Shown: positions 44,587-56,419 of the stretch, one piece after another
Layout of the letters: each line of letters begins with the position of its first letter
How positions within the stretch are numbered: position 1 is the stretch's first letter
Assembly (NCBI GenBank): GCA_023630585.1
Contig: CM042541.1
Location: 9,953,501-10,017,500, forward strand
Length of the DNA: 64,000 nt
Direction: 5' to 3'
Source: Cranoglanis bouderius
Taxonomy: Eukaryota; Chordata; Actinopteri; Siluriformes; Cranoglanididae
Notes under the pieces: generated by a model
Database searches by the model: none
Seen by the model: only the letters and a program-made list of their open reading frames with translations
Told to the model about the DNA's origin: nothing
Made by a program: the position numbers and the translations under genes

Positions 44587-45492
44587 CAGGCGTGTTGTGT
44601 GATGCGTTACACCACTGCAGGACAGCTGTGGAACATCATCGCTCCTCGAGAGTTTGTGGATTTCTCCTACACCACCGATTATCAGAGCGGCCTCCTGTCC
44701 TGCGGTGAGAAACGTTTACATTTTACATTAACATTTTATGGGATGCTGGATTCTGATTGGTCAGAAGGTGTTGATTAGTTTTCTATAACAGCAGCTCTGA
44801 CAGTAGCGTAGGTTTATATTAATGCGCTCGCTCTAATACGTTATCGTTTCCAGCTATAAACGATAGTAACAACTCATTCACAGGGACTTCACAAGGACAA
44901 TTGTAGATGTGGTGAAGTTTTCTTAAAGTAAGGAGATGTTTATTTATGTAACATTTATGGAAGGAGTCTCCAGTGTCAGCGCTTTGTAACAGTCGGAAGT
45001 AAAGCTGTAACTTTAAGTTTTCCGACATCTTCAGGACAGAGGAGTTTACGCTTCTTTGCGGTTAAATATTAAATGTTGGCGTAAAAGCTCGGCGTAAACG
45101 TGCGCTGCTGTAATGCAGATGCTGTCATAAAAGTTGTGGTTGTGTTTTTGATAAAATAAAACTGACGATCAGCACAAATTGGAATGAAAAGAAATCACGG
45201 TTTTAAATAATACCGAATATTATCTTGTGTGTGTGTGTGTGTGTGTGTGTCAGGTGTGAGTGTGGAGTGTGAGCAGCGGGAGCAGACCTGTGTGAGAGGT
45301 TATAATCACCCGTGCGGTTGGTTCTGCGTTCCTGCTGATGACGTTGAAGTCGAAGGCGCCCCCTGCAGTCTGCTCAACGGATACATCCAGACCGACCTGA
45401 GGGGCAAAATCCCGCAGTCCGCCGTGGATGTTGCCATGGCAACCTCACTCATCAACTTCTACGCTGACCTCAGGAAAGCACTTGCAACCTAG
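42110..45492 (+). CDS. stard4: StAR-related lipid transfer protein 4 (STARD4)
   Basis: STARD4 is a small soluble START-domain protein that carries cholesterol between membranes. Coding exons: 42110-42214, 43442-43491, 44203-44329, 44590-44704 and 45254-45492. Phases close, giving 211 aa (human 205, from memory). It is almost all START domain: LENTLISYHNLEEKEWNVAKK, VTVWRKPSSEF, DYIRPGPYRLQWDSLMT, CCVMRYTTAGQLWNIIAPRE, FVDFSYTTDYQSGLLSC, FVRG-like TCVRGYNHPCGWFCVP, GYIQTDLRGKIPQSAVD and the C-terminal helix INFYADLRKAL. Donors are GT; the first (tcg|GTTTGT) is weak. Introns 3 and 4 end in (GT)n tracts immediately before the acceptor. Confidence 0.96.
42515..42960 (+). repeat. MITE-like repeat, stard4 intron 1 copy
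   Basis: Contains accgcaaagaagcgtaaact, cactggagactccttccat and ctgtgaatgagctgttacta. The copy at 44738-45065 carries the same blocks on the opposite strand. Confidence 0.75.
43165..43258. repeat. partial copy of the 'cgatatcgg' MITE
   Basis: tgccgataacccgatag and caatcggtcgacctcta are the terminal motifs of the element type seen at 25097-25642. Here only a short piece remains. Confidence 0.5.
44538..44586 (+). repeat. (GT)n tract at the stard4 intron 3 acceptor
   Basis: The GT run is followed by ggcag and then exon 4 at 44590. The normal pyrimidine tract is missing. Confidence 0.9.
44738..45065 (-). repeat. MITE-like repeat, stard4 intron 4 copy (inverted)
   Basis: The reverse complement matches 42640-42960 over about 300 bases (blocks actcctctgtc, cttaaagttacagcttta, gataacgtattaga and gtcagagctgctgttataga). 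Confidence 0.8.
45223..45250 (+). repeat. (GT)n tract at the stard4 intron 4 acceptor
   Basis: The GT run leads straight into cag and exon 5 at 45254. No other pyrimidine tract is present in the last 30 bases. Confidence 0.9.
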
Positions 45493-45499
45493 ACCTGTC

Positions 45500-45515
45500 T
45501 CTCTCTCTCTCTTTC

Positions 45516-45556
<41 letters not shown>

Positions 45557-45597
45557 TTATCTGTCCATCTGTCACTCTCTATCTCTCTGTCTCTTTA

Positions 45598-45656
<59 letters not shown>

Positions 45657-46100
45657 ATCTCTCTGTCTCTCTGTCTCTCTCTTGTCTATCTCTCTCTCTA
45701 TCTGCCCATCTGTTGCTCTCTATCTCTGTCTGTCTGTCTGTCTCATTCTCTCTCTCTTGGTCTCTCCCTCCATCTGTCTTTCTCTCCCTCTATCTGTCTG
45801 TCTCTCTCTCTCTCTATCTGTCCATCTGTCACTCTCTATCTCTCTGTCTCTCTCTATTTGTCCGTGTCTCTCTGTCTGTCTGTCTGTCTCTCTCTGTCTC
45901 TCTCTTGTCTATCTCTCTCTCTATCTGCCCATCTGTTACTCTCTATCTCTATCTGTCTGTCTGTCTCATTCTATCTCTCTCGGTCTCTCTCTCCATCTGT
46001 CTGTCTCTCCCTCTATCTGTCTGTCTCTCCCTCTATCTGTCTCTCTCTCTCTCTATCTGTCTGTGTCTCTCTGTCTGTCTGTCTGTCTCTCTCTGGCTCG

Positions 46101-46142
<42 letters not shown>

Positions 46143-46153
46143 CTCTCTCTCTC
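45500..46153 (+). repeat. (CT)n / (CTGT)n array in the stard4 3' region
   Basis: About 650 bases of ctctctgtctgtctg-type repeats with an (AT)n block near 45522-45554. It starts 10 bases after the stard4 stop, so it forms the proximal 3' UTR. All long open frames here are repeat artefacts. Confidence 0.95.
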
Positions 46154-46221
46154 TAGGACGCCTACCATGTACACGAATCACTCGATAATAAGTAATAATA
46201 ATAAGTATGGCATTATACTTT

Positions 46222-46231
46222 TGTAAAAAGT

Positions 46232-46287
<56 letters not shown>

Positions 46288-46288
46288 C
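46222..46288. repeat. (GATA)n microsatellite
   Basis: About 16 tandem gata units. Confidence 0.95.
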
Positions 46289-47011
46289 GGCAAATTTGCA
46301 CTTGTAGCGTTGTGTTCAGGTTGTTCTCACAGCTAGTTGTGTGACGATATCCTATCATTACTTCTAAAAGCTGAACTGAACATTTGAGGACTTTTCACCC
46401 TTTTTTGTACTTTATTATCACAGACTACCGTTCTACTGACATATCGTCACGCCGCTAGCGCAAGGACACAGAACAAGTAATCCATTTTGTGTATATAAAA
46501 ATGAAAGACATATTTCTTTTTAGTTATTTATTTTGGAATATTTTTCCGTGAGAGATGAAGAGAAATACTTTATAAATTATATATCTCAGGATTTTTTCCC
46601 TTATCTGATTATAAATGTTATGGTGCTGATTTATGGAAAGCATTACACATTTCTTTAGTCTAAAATTCCGACTGTGCAGGACATAATCAATCCTTAATCT
46701 CTACTAGTAAAAAAAAAATCCAATTCAAGATATTAATGTTGGCAATGTTTACTAGAGGTGCCAATATTTCCTGTAGCTTTCAGACACTAAATGTTCTGTA
46801 ATGTCATAAAGAGTCTATGATTCGAGCCGGGAACTCATATATTTGTATATATTTATATCATTATTATTAAAATCATTCAAATGAATGGAACTGAAGTGTG
46901 TTTTTGCTCCTTCCATCACATCTGTACTTTATAAACACTGGATTTAAATGGTGTATAAGCTTGGAAACAGGTAACTACGCCCTGTTTATATCTTTTTTAA
47001 AATGTATTTAT

Positions 47012-47015
47012 TTAT

Positions 47016-47087
<72 letters not shown>

Positions 47088-47103
47088 TTATTTATTTATT
47101 TAT
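47012..47103. repeat. (CTAT)n / (TTTA)n microsatellite
   Basis: Tandem ctat units flanked by attt units. The region 46300-47800 shows no exon. Confidence 0.95.
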
Positions 47104-47684
47104 TACAAATTTGTTAGAAATTAAACCTAAAAGAAGTCCACGTGTTGTATCATGGTGACGTTTGACACGGAAGAAAATCCGATATTCTGACCTTAAAAAA
47201 AAACAACAAAAAAAAAAAAAAAAAAACAAGATGCCAAATATACTAAGCGTTAATCTGTTTTTTGTTTTTTAAATAAAAGAAATATGATGTGTATATTACC
47301 CTATTTGAAAACATGATTTCTTCACTTCTATTTTGTTTTATTAATTCCAACATTTCTATAGGTCTATATACTTGGGGACTTGAGAGTGTAAAATTAATAT
47401 GTATTTTAAAAAACTTTTTCCAAATAAAGCTCAAATATTATTCCAGAGTTATTTCGCCTGTAGATGGAGCAGTATTGTATGTATAAGTTTGGAAGGCTGT
47501 AAAAAGAGAAAAACAAGCAAAGACTGTTCGGTTTGTTTAGTTTTGTGTGGGAAGTATTTCTGTTAATCTATTTAAAACAGCAAATATCACAGCATATGCT
47601 GCATTATAAGCAGAAAAAAAAGAGAAAAGGAAATTGTGGTTCTTCTCTTTTTATTTAAATCAACTTGTTCTTCGATCTCCAAAT

Positions 47685-47688
<4 letters not shown>

Positions 47689-47752
<64 letters not shown>
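47689..47752. repeat. (AT)n microsatellite
   Basis: Uninterrupted AT for about 60 bases. Confidence 0.95.
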
Positions 47753-47754
<2 letters not shown>

Positions 47755-47814
47755 TTACAATAAACACTGAATAGAACAGCATTAAATAAATACTGTGGTA
47801 TTTCATTATTTTAT

Positions 47815-48165
47815 CCCACAAAACCCCGCCTCTTGCGCCCGGATTGGCCAGTAGGTCGGACTCTCAATTGCTCCATTGATTGGACAGTTAAGATGTCAGT
47901 CATAACCGACTACGTAACCGCAGCCAATCGTAGTATCAGGATCCCGGAGCTCAATACGGACGGGAAATAAATAACGCGTTATATATGGTATTTAAGCACT
48001 GGCTAGCGTGAGCTAGCTCGCTAACAGTTAACTATCAACGAACAGCGATATAACCTCACAAATCCGACATTAGTAATGGATTAAATACGCGGATAACTTT
48101 CAGGATTTGAGGAATTTTTCTTCACAACTAGAAGTTCAACCTTTAACATAACCAGCTTATTGTAA
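47815..48165 (+). promoter_or_regulatory. likely promoter and first non-coding exon of an unidentified gene
   Basis: CCAAT-type boxes lie at about 47841 (gattggcc), 47878 (gattggac) and 47931 (ccaatcg). They are followed by gttatatatggtatttaag (TATA-like, about 47979-47997) and a GC-containing leader. The leader runs to a strong donor, cagcttatt|GTAAGT, at about 48161. No start codon context or protein is recognisable, so any gene would continue to the right with a non-coding first exon. Confidence 0.4.
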
Positions 48166-49099
48166 GTAGAACTAAGTTACACGACAATTTGTGTATCATG
48201 GTTAACTAAATTAAGTTAACAGTGTTTAACTTAAATGTTTAACACTGTATATTCTTGTTTATATGTTTTCTAACCCTTTTAATAAACCAGCAGTTGAAAT
48301 GCTTGCCAGAATAGGAACTGAAGTTAAACTGGGCCGAAGACCAAATCGCTTCCTCGTTGTTATATAAGTGCACTACTTAGGGTGTGAATACAACGTCTTC
48401 TATACTGTATCTAGTGAACTACATGAACCGTAATGCGCCATTTTGTATTTAACCCTCGTCTAGTTTGTCAAATGGTTTAATGTAACGTTTAAATTTGGGT
48501 TGATTTTTATAAACTGATTAAAACGTGACAGATTCATTAGTATGCAAAATGACAATATTAAAGTAAACAGTAAAAAAAAAAAAAAGTTTACTATGGCATT
48601 TTATTATTTCTGCCATGTTTACTTATAACACATTAGTGACAAAAAGTTGAACTCAAAAACACAGTTCATTAAAAAATTAAATAAAGTTTAAAGTGCATTA
48701 CATAAGATTACACGAGATTTCACATTTTGTACTTTAAATATCAACACATTTGATTTGGTCTGCAAGAATTCTAGCAGGAATCAACTAACATAAAAATTAG
48801 ACTAAAAAGAAACGGTGGTTTATTGTAATACATTTTTTAGTATTTAACTCGAATTTTAAAAATATTGACTTACACTAAATAACAGATATGGATATGGTGT
48901 GTTCATTTGTAACAAATCAAAAACAACTCGAATGCACATATTCCAGTGTGTAATCATTCACAACATTCAGAACGAACACGGGGATCGTTTTATCGCGTTA
49001 TCTTACGTTTTAAGAATCGTCACAGCGAAAGACCGAAAGTTAAAATGTGAGTCAAATTAGCAACTGGCTAAGAAGGTCACAAGGCAGTCATTTCAATGT

Positions 49100-49260
49100 A
49101 ATTAAGCTCTCTGGGTGGGAGGGGCTTACTCTGTTTCGCCTGTCAATCAGAGCGACACGAGCCAATCGTGGGCGTTTGTGAGCTCGTGTATGAGGAAGAG
49201 GGCGGATAGCTCTTTCCTCCGAGCGTGTTGTTCTACTCTGTGACGTTTCAACCTTTCTTT
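49100..49260 (+). promoter_or_regulatory. second promoter-like segment
   Basis: A GC-rich stretch with gggaggggctt, a CCAAT box (agccaatcgtggg) and gtgacgtttc (CRE-like). It could be an alternative promoter of the gene suggested at 47815-48165. Confidence 0.3.
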
Positions 49261-49598
49261 AAATGGTTTTAGTTTTTATATTTTCAAAAAAAGGTATTAT
49301 TTTGATTTATAAAAGAATTCACACTGAAAACATTGTAGCGTTTTACAATTTTAAGGATTACGCATGAAATTCATCAGCTCATGAGTTATTAAGCAAAAAA
49401 AAACCAAAACACACATTAAAAGTGCAATAAAAAGATATCACAATGTGACGAAAGCATATTGGGACATCATTTATGACAATGTTGATATTATATCGTCGTA
49501 TCGTCCAGCTGTATCGTGCAGATCTGACAGCAAAAATTCATAAAGCTACTTATATGGACATAGTGTGTTTAAGTGATTGTTCGAATCTATGTTCTAAT

Positions 49599-49602
<4 letters not shown>

Positions 49603-49658
<56 letters not shown>

Positions 49659-49708
49659 TAAGTCTGACTCAGACAGCTCCCTCTCTCTGTACACACTCTG
49701 ATAACTCT

Positions 49709-49752
<44 letters not shown>
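49603..49752. repeat. paired (GT)n microsatellites
   Basis: Two (GT)n runs, at about 49603-49649 and 49711-49752. More lie at 50468-50510 and 50815-50945. Confidence 0.9.
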
Positions 49753-49754
<2 letters not shown>

Positions 49755-49994
49755 CATTGACGGTTTGTGTTGTGTTTACGGCTCGTAAATAATATCTCCC
49801 CTCTGTTTTCTACTAAAGCTGGAGTCAGTTTGCGTTTTGAGTTTTCTGAGCTTTTTTTTTTTAGCCGATTGTAAAAACGCTGCTGAAAACTCGAGCATGA
49901 ACAAAAGATATTTTAAAACAATTTAAGCTAATTTAACAAAAAAAAAAGAAAAAAGATTCAAGTATAAAATACTGACAGACACAGTGTCACATGT

Positions 49995-50170
49995 CCATTA
50001 CAGTCGCTACACCATTAAATGTAACTATAAACAGATAAAGCATACGGCATGCCATTCTTTAATAAATAAAAAAATCGTAATTGGCAAACTGCTGTGGTGT
50101 AAGAGGAATAAAACACTGTGGAATGTGCGGTTATCGGAAAATTTTAACTTCGGAGTGGCTTCGCATCAGG
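49995..50170 (+). repeat. copy of the 'taagaggaataaaacact' repeat
   Basis: Same blocks as 31145-31300 (cattaaatgtaactataaa, ggtgtaagaggaataaaaca). Confidence 0.6.
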
Positions 50171-50480
50171 CTGATGTTAAAATTGTTTTTTTTAAACTCT
50201 GCAGTTAATTTTGTTTAAATTACAGATTTATTACAATTTAATTATTAACTCTGACGAATCACTGATTCATTTTATTTTATCCCAAACGTAATGTGTAGCA
50301 TATTAATAATAAACGATACGTTATTTTTGTTCAAATGCCAAGATTTTCCATTCTTCACCACACACACACAAACACACATACACACACACCTAGTTCTTTC
50401 ACTTCCACTGTTTCTTCCTTTCTGAAGACACACCGCAGATGCCGCAAGGTGACCAACTGAAGTGCAGCAGCAGTGTGTGT

Positions 50481-50511
<31 letters not shown>

Positions 50512-51032
50512 AGACATTACACTGTAGAGGGCGTGGGGATTTTTGCCAACTTGTTTCTTTTAACTCCGCAACTGTAGGGAAATCCCCCGCTACATTAACA
50601 CACACAGTACTGACATCTATTAGCCTGTTGTTATTAATATTATTATTAGTAGTAATAGCAGTAGTTAATAAGGACTTTACAAACACGACACTGCCAGGAA
50701 TTGGATATCAGCTCATTTCTGTGGTTCATGGTTCCGTCCCAAATCCAGATCATGTTTATGGCTAGTTAGTGTTCGTTACTAAATTTCTAGCAAAACTTCC
50801 TGATTCTCCAGAGTGTGTGCGGGAGTGTGTGTGTGTGTGTGTGCGCGTGTGTGTGTGCGGGAGTGTGTGTGTGTGTGTGTGTGTGCGGGAGTGTGTGTAT
50901 GTGTGGCAGTGTGTGTGTGCAGGAGTGTGTATGTGTGAGTGTGTGTTTCACACTTAATTATAGTCTTCAGATGAGTGTGTAGTGAAATAAGGTGTAAAGT
51001 GTTCTGCGTTATCCGGAATGTTCTGTAATATT

Positions 51033-51078
<46 letters not shown>

Positions 51079-51269
51079 GCATTTCAGTCTTTCTCATATT
51101 GTCTTGTTCTTTCTGGACCTGTCTATCTCTTTCTGTCTCCCGCTGTCTCTCTCTGTCGTTCTTTGTCTGTCTCATTCTTTCTCTCCCTGTCTCACTTTAT
51201 TTCATCCTTTCTCTCTTTCTATCTGTCTTTCTCTTTGTCTCCTTCAGTCTCTCTGCCCTTGTCTGTAAT

Positions 51270-51525
51270 TTATAAATTGTAAATAAATCGTTGTTAAGTC
51301 GTTGAACGTAAATAAATTGTTTTTGAACGTAAATAAATTGTAAATAAGTCGTTGTAATTAAATAAATTGTAAATAAATCATGAAAAGTTACTGAAAGTAA
51401 ATAAATTGTAAATAAATTAAGTTACTGAAAGTAAATAAATTGTAAATAAATTAAGTTGCTGAAAATAAATAAATTGTAAATAAACCGTTGTTAAGTTGCT
51501 GAAAGTAAATAAACAGTCATTCACA
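51270..51525. repeat. AT-rich minisatellite, about 34-bp unit
   Basis: Tandem units of the form gtaaataaattgtaaataaa followed by tcgttgttaagttgctgaaa, five to seven copies with gaps. Confidence 0.85.
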
Positions 51526-52420
51526 GTGTAGCCTAAAACAGCTATAAATGTAAAGTGTGTGGATGTTAAGTGAAGTGCGACGTGACGACTTCTTTGCTGC
51601 CGATTAGTCGAACAGTCGACTACTTTTTTAAATTACTGGTCAACTAGCAAAAAATTTGAATTGTGTGCAACCCCCTAGTGTTGACTCAGACGATGTCTCT
51701 CATTTCTGAGAAATTCCTCAGAACGTGCTTTCTCGTCCTCATCACAGAGAACACATTCTGCTGGTTTCACTTCCTGTTCTGCACACTGTGTGGTCGTGTC
51801 CCTTTCATCCGAGTGTGTAGTTTCAGTCCGTGTATGGAAATGAGAAGGAACAAGCGAGCGAGAGAGAGAGAATGAAATCAGGAACGAGAGAATGTTTTTA
51901 ATTCACGTCGTACATCGTGCTTCGTGTTGCGACGTCGACAAATAAAATACTTTCCAAAATAGTGTTAACTAGATATTATTTATAAATATGTTTGGGGAAA
52001 AAAAGATTTTTGTGTGCAATCTATTAAATTGTGTGTACAGTTAGTGGTGGGATTAATAAAGAATAATCACTTAATCACGACTTAACACGTGACTTAATAC
52101 AGGAAACGATATGTAAAAGAGATTACGCAAACAGTGTGCGCTGTTTGTTCTCGACAGCCGTGACGCGTTCTGATATCAAGAGACTCCCAGGAGAATAAAA
52201 ATGAAACCGAAACGCTGTACCACATCTATTAAGGGTTTTGAGAGGCGTCGAAAAAAATGCTAAAGGTGCGGTGTATATGTAATGAAATAAAAAATACAAA
52301 TAAAAAACGTAGTGCTTTTTACATAGAGGTGTACGATATGACGAAACTATTACATCATCAAACTTGAAAACATTCTATAATACACAATAATGTATACATT
52401 TATATCTACCTATCTATCTA

Positions 52421-52457
<37 letters not shown>

Positions 52458-52626
52458 CGTTTTCATAGATGCAAGCGTTTAACAGTTTAAAGATACTTTT
52501 ATTTGATTGTTAATTATTAAACCCTGAAAAAAACCCCCAGAAAAATAGAAAAATTTAGTAAGAAATTTTAACATCACTATCATCTGCTTACGATCAGAGT
52601 TGGTAATTGTTATTTTAAAAATAACA

Positions 52627-52628
52627 TA

Positions 52629-52692
<64 letters not shown>
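52627..52692. repeat. (GATA)n microsatellite
   Basis: Tandem gata units followed by aaat units. Confidence 0.95.
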
Positions 52693-54703
52693 ATAAATAA
52701 CCTATGATATTTAATAAAAAGTGACATAAATTATGATATTATTATATAATAATAAGTCACAATTCTGAGAAACCTTTTTTTTTATTTTGAGATACGGAAA
52801 CATGATCATTATCAATAAATGTATCATTTATGGTTTATTTTGACTTTTAAATAAAATTTTTTTTACTTTTTACCTTTTTTGAAAATTATTTAATGTTTGA
52901 AACAAGCTTTCTGTGAAAAAAAAAAAAATTACGCAAATTTACCACCTTCAGTGGTATTCATTTACACATAACTTCGATCTGATCATCGATTTGCATTGAC
53001 TCCACCCACTATTTTACAATTTTACTGGTATATCGCAAACGATAAAATATCGCCCATCTCTAATAGAGGTATATGTAGAACTTTTATTATATTACAAGTG
53101 TATGAAAATACAAATTAACCTGATTTGTTATTGTATCACACTATATTGTGTCCTCCAGTTCGAGTTGACATTTCAATGATTTGATGCGTCTCCCCCACAG
53201 TTATAACGGCTGAGAGAGAGTACAGAGAGAGAGTACAGAGTAGAGTTACATTTAACAGCAGGTCATAACAACAAGCTTCATACTTTATTACTGCTTTTAA
53301 TCTGTCTATGAATGACAACAAACTCATTTCTGAACACAGCTCTGTTCTTGTAACTTTTTTTTTCTATTTTAATTCCTAAAATGAAAATAAATAAATAAAT
53401 AAATAAAACCCTATCAGCAAGGTTTATGATATTTACTACATTAAGAAGTACATTTCACATTTTACGTGAAATTCAAACTGGAATCACCAGATGCTAATGT
53501 TTAGGGGTGGGCGATATGACTACAATCTTATTTTATTATAACAATATGTTTTCTCAGGTAGGTTTATCAGTAGTATTCAAGTACGAAATACTACAGAAAT
53601 TGAATAAAGTAATTAAATATAAATAAAATAGACTTCACTGTATGACATACTGTGATTCTTATTAAATTTACTGAAGTTAAGTTGTGTGATTAACATTAAT
53701 GACACAGACAGCAGCAGGTTTATTAGACTGCTGTCACTTTAAGACCTAATGCACAGATCCAATATACTGTACTGACACACCTCTGATTTTTTCCCAACTG
53801 TTTACATTCACTTAAGACATAACCGACTGTGTTCACATGAATACTCGGCCAGACCTGCATTTTGACATGATGTCTGTGTATTTATTTGACCGCTAAAGAG
53901 AACTCAATTCGGTACTCACACGATGAGGGGAGAAAGCCTCTGGTCAGGCAGGGAGACATTCATTCATTTCTTATTATCTTAATCTTATGTTATGTTATTA
54001 TTATTATTATTATTTTATCTTTCTATTCATGTTATACATGACCAGGGGCGTTAGCTGAACTGTTAATCATCCGAGGCTGACCCCAGATTCTTCTCCACAA
54101 AAAAAAACCTTTTAAAACGTATTTCTAAATAGACTGTTTGCATGCTTTTTTTTTCTTGCTTGTAAGGGCTGATTGAAAATTGTACAAAAAGTTGCATTTA
54201 TCATAAAACTTGCCTCAGGTGTTATCACTGTTTGCAGGACTACCAGACCGATAAAAGGTAAAACCTTTTGGCTATGTAACACGAGACTACAGGCTAGTTT
54301 GGAGTCGCTAGCCAAGGGGAGGCACAGCTAAGCTATCACTGTAGCTTAGTTTAGCTGTTACAGAGCCATGCAGAATGCGTTATCTGTCCTTATGCTCTGC
54401 TCATATCATATTCATGTCACTTATACATATTCACCAACTCATATAGACATTTACACACCTTGTTTTCCTGCTCAGCACGGGATGATGTTACTGTTTCAGT
54501 TTCAACCCCTTTACTGGTTTAAAAAATAAAATAAAATCAGCATATCCGTTTTATCCATTTTTCCCTCACACTGACTGTGAGCTAGCGTTTAGCAGAATTG
54601 AGACTGTCAGCCAATAAGACACGAGTATTTCCATGTGTTTTCCTGTAAACCCTGTCTGATTGGTCTGGCCTCCATTCACTGAAGACATAAAATTACTTCT
54701 TTT

Positions 54704-55161
54704 ACTGACGTTCAGTAGTGAGACCAGCGATGTTGTATGGTTTGGAGACAGTTGCACTGAGGAAAAGACAGGAGGAAGAGTTAGAGGTAGCAGAGCTGAA
54801 GATGTTGAGGTTCTCTTTGGGAGTGACAAGGATGGATAGGATCAGGAATGATTACATCAGGGGGACAGCACATGTGAGATGTTTTGGAGACAAAGTTAGA
54901 GAGGCCAGGTTGAGATGGTTTGGACATGTTCAGAGGAGGGAGAGTGAATATATTGGTAAAAGGATGCTGAGGTTAGAGCTGCCAGGCAGGAGGCCGAGAG
55001 GAAGACCCAAGAGGAGGTTTATGGATGTAGTGAAGGAGGACATGAAGGTAGTCGGTCTGAGAGAAGAGGATGCAGGGGATAGGGCTAGATGGAGGCAGAT
55101 GATTCGCTGTGGCGACCCCTGAAGGGAACAGCCGAAAGGAAAAGAAGACTGACGTTCAGTT
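54704..55161 (+). mobile_element. 5'-truncated non-LTR retrotransposon with target duplication
   Basis: The 13-mer actgacgttcagt flanks the insert on both sides (54704-54716 and 55149-55161). The insert holds the C-terminal part of a LINE polymerase protein (54718-55122), open to its stop: YGLETVALRKRQ, MLRFSLGVTRMDRI and RRPRGRPKRRFMDVVKED. It ends in an A-rich tail (gccgaaaggaaaagaag). Truncation at the 5' side plus a duplication is the hallmark of target-primed reverse transcription. I do not assign the clade with confidence. Confidence 0.85.
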
Positions 55162-55386
55162 ACGTAGTGACAAACTGCTCCAAGTGGAGAGTTATTCGGG
55201 GCTAAAGGAACGCGGACTCGGCTGTACTCGGGAAAATTTCCGAGTCCGTGTCAAGTTCGAGTACAAATTTACCCGAGTGGGTGACAAGTCCGAGTTCGTT
55301 CATAATTGGCTTTATGCACACTCTCTCCCGCATTCAAAGTCAGCCAGCTAGGTCACATCCGGCGCACGTAGCGCCAATAGCAACTA

Positions 55387-55539
55387 TGGCGTTTTTCGCT
55401 CGATCGCTTCAAGATGTGCCTATGGTTACAGTCAACGACGTGAGTCGAATTATCCAAACACTGTGTCATACTTCGACAACCAAGAAGGAGAAAGGCTTCA
55501 AGCCAACCGTTTCAAGCTATATCCACAATTGTGAAGGTA
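55387..55539 (+). pseudogene. isolated exon-like frame of a probable transposon-borne gene
   Basis: It begins MAFFARSLQDVPMVTVNDV and ends SSYIHNCEG before a clean donor (gaag|GTAAGATC). From memory, frames of this kind occur at the N terminus of multi-copy fish genes with SWIM or YqaJ-type nuclease domains. No downstream exon with such a domain is seen here. It starts about 230 bases after the LINE insertion. Confidence 0.3.
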
Positions 55540-56154
55540 AGATCTGGACGTGTAGTGTCTTTACATGCCCTTAGTGTGCTATCTAATGCTAGCGCAGCAA
55601 GTGTAACGTACCTATGTGTCTGTCTCGGTCTGTCTACTATTATGTGTCAATCACATACAAATTTTCTAACGCCATTGTCAATCTCAGTTTGAAACAAGGA
55701 TTCAAGCACAGGAGAGGTAACCGTTAAGGCTGAGTGTTACCGATCAATGAGGAAAAGCCAAAAGCCTCACAGCTTGAGCGTAAGGGAAAGTTATCCTGCA
55801 GGTTCAGAGCAGGCTGGTTCATGAGACCGGTTCTGTTCGTCAGATCAAGTTTCTGTGAATCGTCGCATGTAATCCTACTAAAGGCTATTTTAAACACATA
55901 TATTTCGTTTCATATACCATAAATAACACTGGTGTGTTGGAATATTGATCGATATTTAAATATCTAACTGTGAAGCTGTCCCTCCGGATAGCGACAAGCC
56001 ATTTTCACCTGATTTCCGCGTCAGATGGAAATGTGTGAAAAATAGGCTACATGCACACGGAGGCAATGACGTACTTCCGCTAAAATGTCAGCCAGCTAAA
56101 CCACTTCCGCTATCATACCACTGAGGAGATTTTTTTTAACCAAGCGATAACGAT

Positions 56155-56355
56155 ATGTCTTGTAAGAAAACGTTTAAATTTCAGAGTACCGACAGCACTA
56201 CAGCTGAACGTTGTTGTGTGCCTCTGTGTCAAGCCTCCAGTAAGTACAACAAAGTACTTAGTTTTCACACATTTCCAAAAATTGTGCTCAGCAAATACTT
56301 CAATGAGAGAACAGACTTTGGCCCGTTTTATCAGGACACATGGGTATCGATTTGA
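56155..56355 (+). pseudogene. THAP-like zinc finger fragment
   Basis: The frame contains ERCCVPLCQASSKYNKVLSF followed by HTFPK, like the first half of a THAP finger (C..C then FHxFP). The second half (C..H with the AVPTIF-type end) is absent, because the frame shifts after FPK. It is probably a decayed transposon-related gene, possibly the same unit as 55387-55539. Confidence 0.4.
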
Positions 56356-56419
56356 TTGTTGTGATGTGGGCGATGTTAATCTGCTGTACAGCGTTAACAT
56401 TACGCTAAACCAGTTCACA

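Larger units (their letters stand above)
50175..54700. other. gene-free, microsatellite-rich stretch
   Basis: It holds (CT)n near 51038-51074, the minisatellite at 51270-51525, (AT)n near 52420-52455 and (GATA)n at 52627-52690. I recognise no exon on either strand. It may be intron of the gene suggested at 48 kb. Confidence 0.45.

Noticed and set aside
45428..46226. Long Ser/Leu-rich open frames after stard4
   Set aside because: Pure (CT)n/(CTGT)n translation with no start context or similarity.
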